Below, in pieces: positions 62,721-64,000 of a DNA stretch of 64,000 nucleotides. The DNA comes from Flavobacterium flevense (GTDB taxonomy: Bacteria; Bacteroidota; Bacteroidia; Flavobacteriales; Flavobacteriaceae). Position 1 is the first letter of the stretch, and each line of letters begins with the position of its first letter. Position numbers and translations under genes: made by a program. Location of the stretch: NCBI RefSeq assembly GCF_900142775.1, contig NZ_FRCC01000009.1, positions 1 through 64,000 of the forward strand, read 5' to 3'. A model generated the notes under the pieces. The model did no database searches and had not been told where the DNA came from. It was given only the letters and a program-made list of their open reading frames with translations.

Positions 62721-62981
62721 GTTTTTATAATTTACAAGTTGTGTTAATTTAATATTATCGGGCTGATTAGTGTTTTTTATTTACTGTTTTTCCTGTTTTT
62801 ATACGATTAATTAAAAATTAGTTCTTCATTTTTACAGAGCTCCTATTTTTTGAGCGGATACTTTTCATACCTGATAAAAAATAAAAAAGAATCCCTTTTA
62901 TGATTAGGTTAAGTAATTGTTTTTGTGGTTTTTATGTTGGAAAACAGTAGTAATTTTGAACTGTAATTAAAAACTAAAATC
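62721..62981. other. AT-rich intergenic region upstream of the first small exported gene
   Basis: No gene is seen. TAATTTTG at 62951-62958, 24 bases before the start codon, is a possible -7 element; a -33 element at standard spacing is not clear. The last bases before the ATG (AATTAAAAACTAA) are shared with the second paralogue at 63644. Confidence 0.35.
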
Positions 62982-63320
62982 ATGAAAAAATTATTTTTAT
63001 CTGTTATTGTTACTTTGTTTATGAGTACAGCATTTGCTGCTAATAAGTCTCCTAATACAGCAAAAAATTTTGATGAGACTTACAGAGAATTGACTAAAAT
63101 GTTGAATACGTATCCCAACTTTGGAGGATTAGATCAGGACGTTGTTGTAAAGGTGAAAATCGCAATTAATGAAAAACATGAAATTGTAGTATTGAATACT
63201 AATACAACAAATGAAGAATTGAACTACTACATCAAGAATACTTTAAATTATCAAAAGCTGTTAGCTGATGAATTAGAAGTAGGGAAAGGACTTGTTTTTC
63301 TGGTGAAGTTTACCAAGTAA
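62982..63320 (+). CDS. Small exported protein, paralogue 1 (TonB C-terminal-like pattern)
   Basis: A 112-residue protein with signal peptide (1-19, cut after AFA). The mature part reads LDQDVVVKVKIAINEKHEIVV, then NEELNYYIKNTLNYQKL and GKGLVFLVKF. This strand-helix-strand order resembles the TonB C-terminal domain (V-V-I-strand, amphipathic helix, final strand), but the protein is too short to span the periplasm and lacks a membrane anchor. I do not recognise a named family. A close paralogue follows 323 bases downstream with its own leader and a terminator between them. Confidence 0.75.
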   Translation: MKKLFLSVIVTLFMSTAFAANKSPNTAKNFDETYRELTKMLNTYPNFGGLDQDVVVKVKIAINEKHEIVVLNTNTTNEELNYYIKNTLNYQKLLADELEVGKGLVFLVKFTK

Positions 63321-63342
63321 TTTTTTAAACTAAAAAAAGTAA

Positions 63343-63370
63343 AAAATCCCGGGTGTGAATCCGGGATTTT
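63343..63370 (+). terminator. Intrinsic terminator after paralogue 1
   Basis: The 10-bp stem AAAATCCCGG/CCGGGATTTT is strong but has only four T after it within the arm. Confidence 0.65.
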
Positions 63371-63643
63371 GTCGTTCTAGACGTTTTTTAGATAAATTAT
63401 CCGCAAAGAATTAGTTAATTTCACTGTTTTGACTAATTTTTTTTCTACGAAAAAGCTATTTTAATGTGAATAGTGAAAATATTGTTGTTTTTTTTTATTG
63501 GGCTTCTATTTTTTGTGCTACAATATTTTGTGTCTCGTAAAACTTACTGTATCAGTGATTTAAGTGTTTTTTGGATAATGGTTTTTGCTACTTTTACAAT
63601 GAAATCTTGAAACAATTTAATTCTAATTAAAAACTAAGAAATC
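63371..63643. other. AT-rich intergenic region between the two paralogues
   Basis: No gene or clear repeat is seen. TACTTTTA at 63589-63596 is a weak -7-like element for the second paralogue. The final bases TTCTAATTAAAAACTAAGAAATC before its ATG resemble the leader of the first copy, indicating that the duplication included the start region (the common part is AATTAAAAACTAA). Confidence 0.35.
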
Positions 63644-63985
63644 ATGAAAAAACTAATTCTATCAGCTGTCGTTACTTTATTTTTAACAGCAGCATTTGCA
63701 GCAGAGAAATCACCTAGTAATCCAACTGCTTCTTTAAATGAAACGTACAAGGAAATCACTAAAATGCTTAATAGCTATCCAACATTTACAGGATTAGATC
63801 AGGACGTTTTAGTAAAGGTGAGAATCGCAATTAATGAAAATCACGAAATTGTGGTGATGAGTACCAATACGACTAATGAAAGTCTAAACTATTTCATTAA
63901 AAACACGTTGAATTATCAAAAATTATCCACAGCAGAATTGGAAGCTGGTAAAGGACTTGTTTTTCTGGTAAAATTCACTAAATAA
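63644..63985 (+). CDS. Small exported protein, paralogue 2
   Basis: A 113-residue protein with signal peptide (cut after AFAA). Over the last 81 residues I count 16 differences from paralogue 1, mostly conservative (K/R, T/S, V/L), while GLDQDV, IKNTLNYQKL and GKGLVFLVKFTK are identical. The conserved core and varied signal region imply selection on the mature protein. The same TonB C-terminal-like strand-helix-strand pattern is visible. It ends 15 bases before the window edge, so more copies could follow. Confidence 0.75.
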   Translation: MKKLILSAVVTLFLTAAFAAEKSPSNPTASLNETYKEITKMLNSYPTFTGLDQDVLVKVRIAINENHEIVVMSTNTTNESLNYFIKNTLNYQKLSTAELEAGKGLVFLVKFTK

Positions 63986-64000
63986 ATGAAAGTAGTAAAT

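Overview
The window is a contiguous piece of an AT-rich bacterial chromosome that reads as Flavobacteriaceae (phylum Bacteroidota), most likely Flavobacterium or a close relative. The reasons are -7 promoter elements of the Bacteroidota type (TAnnTTTG), the near absence of Shine-Dalgarno sequences, many Bacteroidota-restricted families (DUF4293, DUF4197, an OmpA protein with thrombospondin type 3 repeats, TonB-dependent receptor, PafA phosphatase), a Rho factor with a long Asn/Gln-rich insert, and intergenic hairpin repeats typical of the genus. The genus is an inference. I see no prophage, insertion sequence, integrase or CRISPR array.

Layout. 1-360: tail of an rRNA operon (5S 3' part) followed by tRNA-Phe and tRNA-Leu. 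363-6672: GH43 glycosidase, a lipoprotein, an MFS transporter, prfA and a large OmpA-family protein. 6849-9237: a five-gene minus-strand envelope operon (two beta-barrel proteins, YtxH protein, a 50-residue lmo0937-type membrane protein, a lipoprotein), then a lone lipoprotein. 10039-12833: an AraC regulator, receiver and PAS histidine kinase in one operon. 13022-17987: pyrF, a leaderless BtuF-like protein, a hidden 46-residue protein, purU, a DUF4197 lipoprotein and an inward-rectifier K+ channel.

18057-29453 is the most coherent accessory region, a probable light-response and carotenoid island. It holds a B12-binding MerR regulator with CarH photoreceptor motifs, crtI-crtB-crtZ, an SRPBCC protein and a photolyase on the plus strand, then on the minus strand TetR, ABC1 kinase, DUF2805 protein, a short SDR and an SDR-DUF2867 protein, with a TIGR01777 epimerase divergent from tetR. 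Three promoters in the island carry an inverted repeat of the form TTGTTTAA-N16-TTAAACAA with identical spacing (the merR copy has a degenerate second half), which suggests one regulator ties the island together.

29455-45000: YceI, RmuC, an ECF sigma factor with an unusual anti-sigma/beta-barrel fusion, two RNA-modification genes, two ABC transporter genes, truA, a phosphodiesterase, a TPR histidine kinase with its LuxR-type partner, DUF4293 and rho. 44830-53581: an RsmB-like methyltransferase, a striking four-unit 192-bp tandem array that multiplies the 3' end and terminator of a dienelactone hydrolase gene, a TonB-dependent siderophore receptor, an alpha/beta hydrolase and PafA. 53642-63985: lysA, gltD-gltB, sucC, and two tandem paralogous small exported proteins at the right edge.

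Coordinates and translations were read by eye; family assignments rest on motifs and remembered family features, not on database searches.
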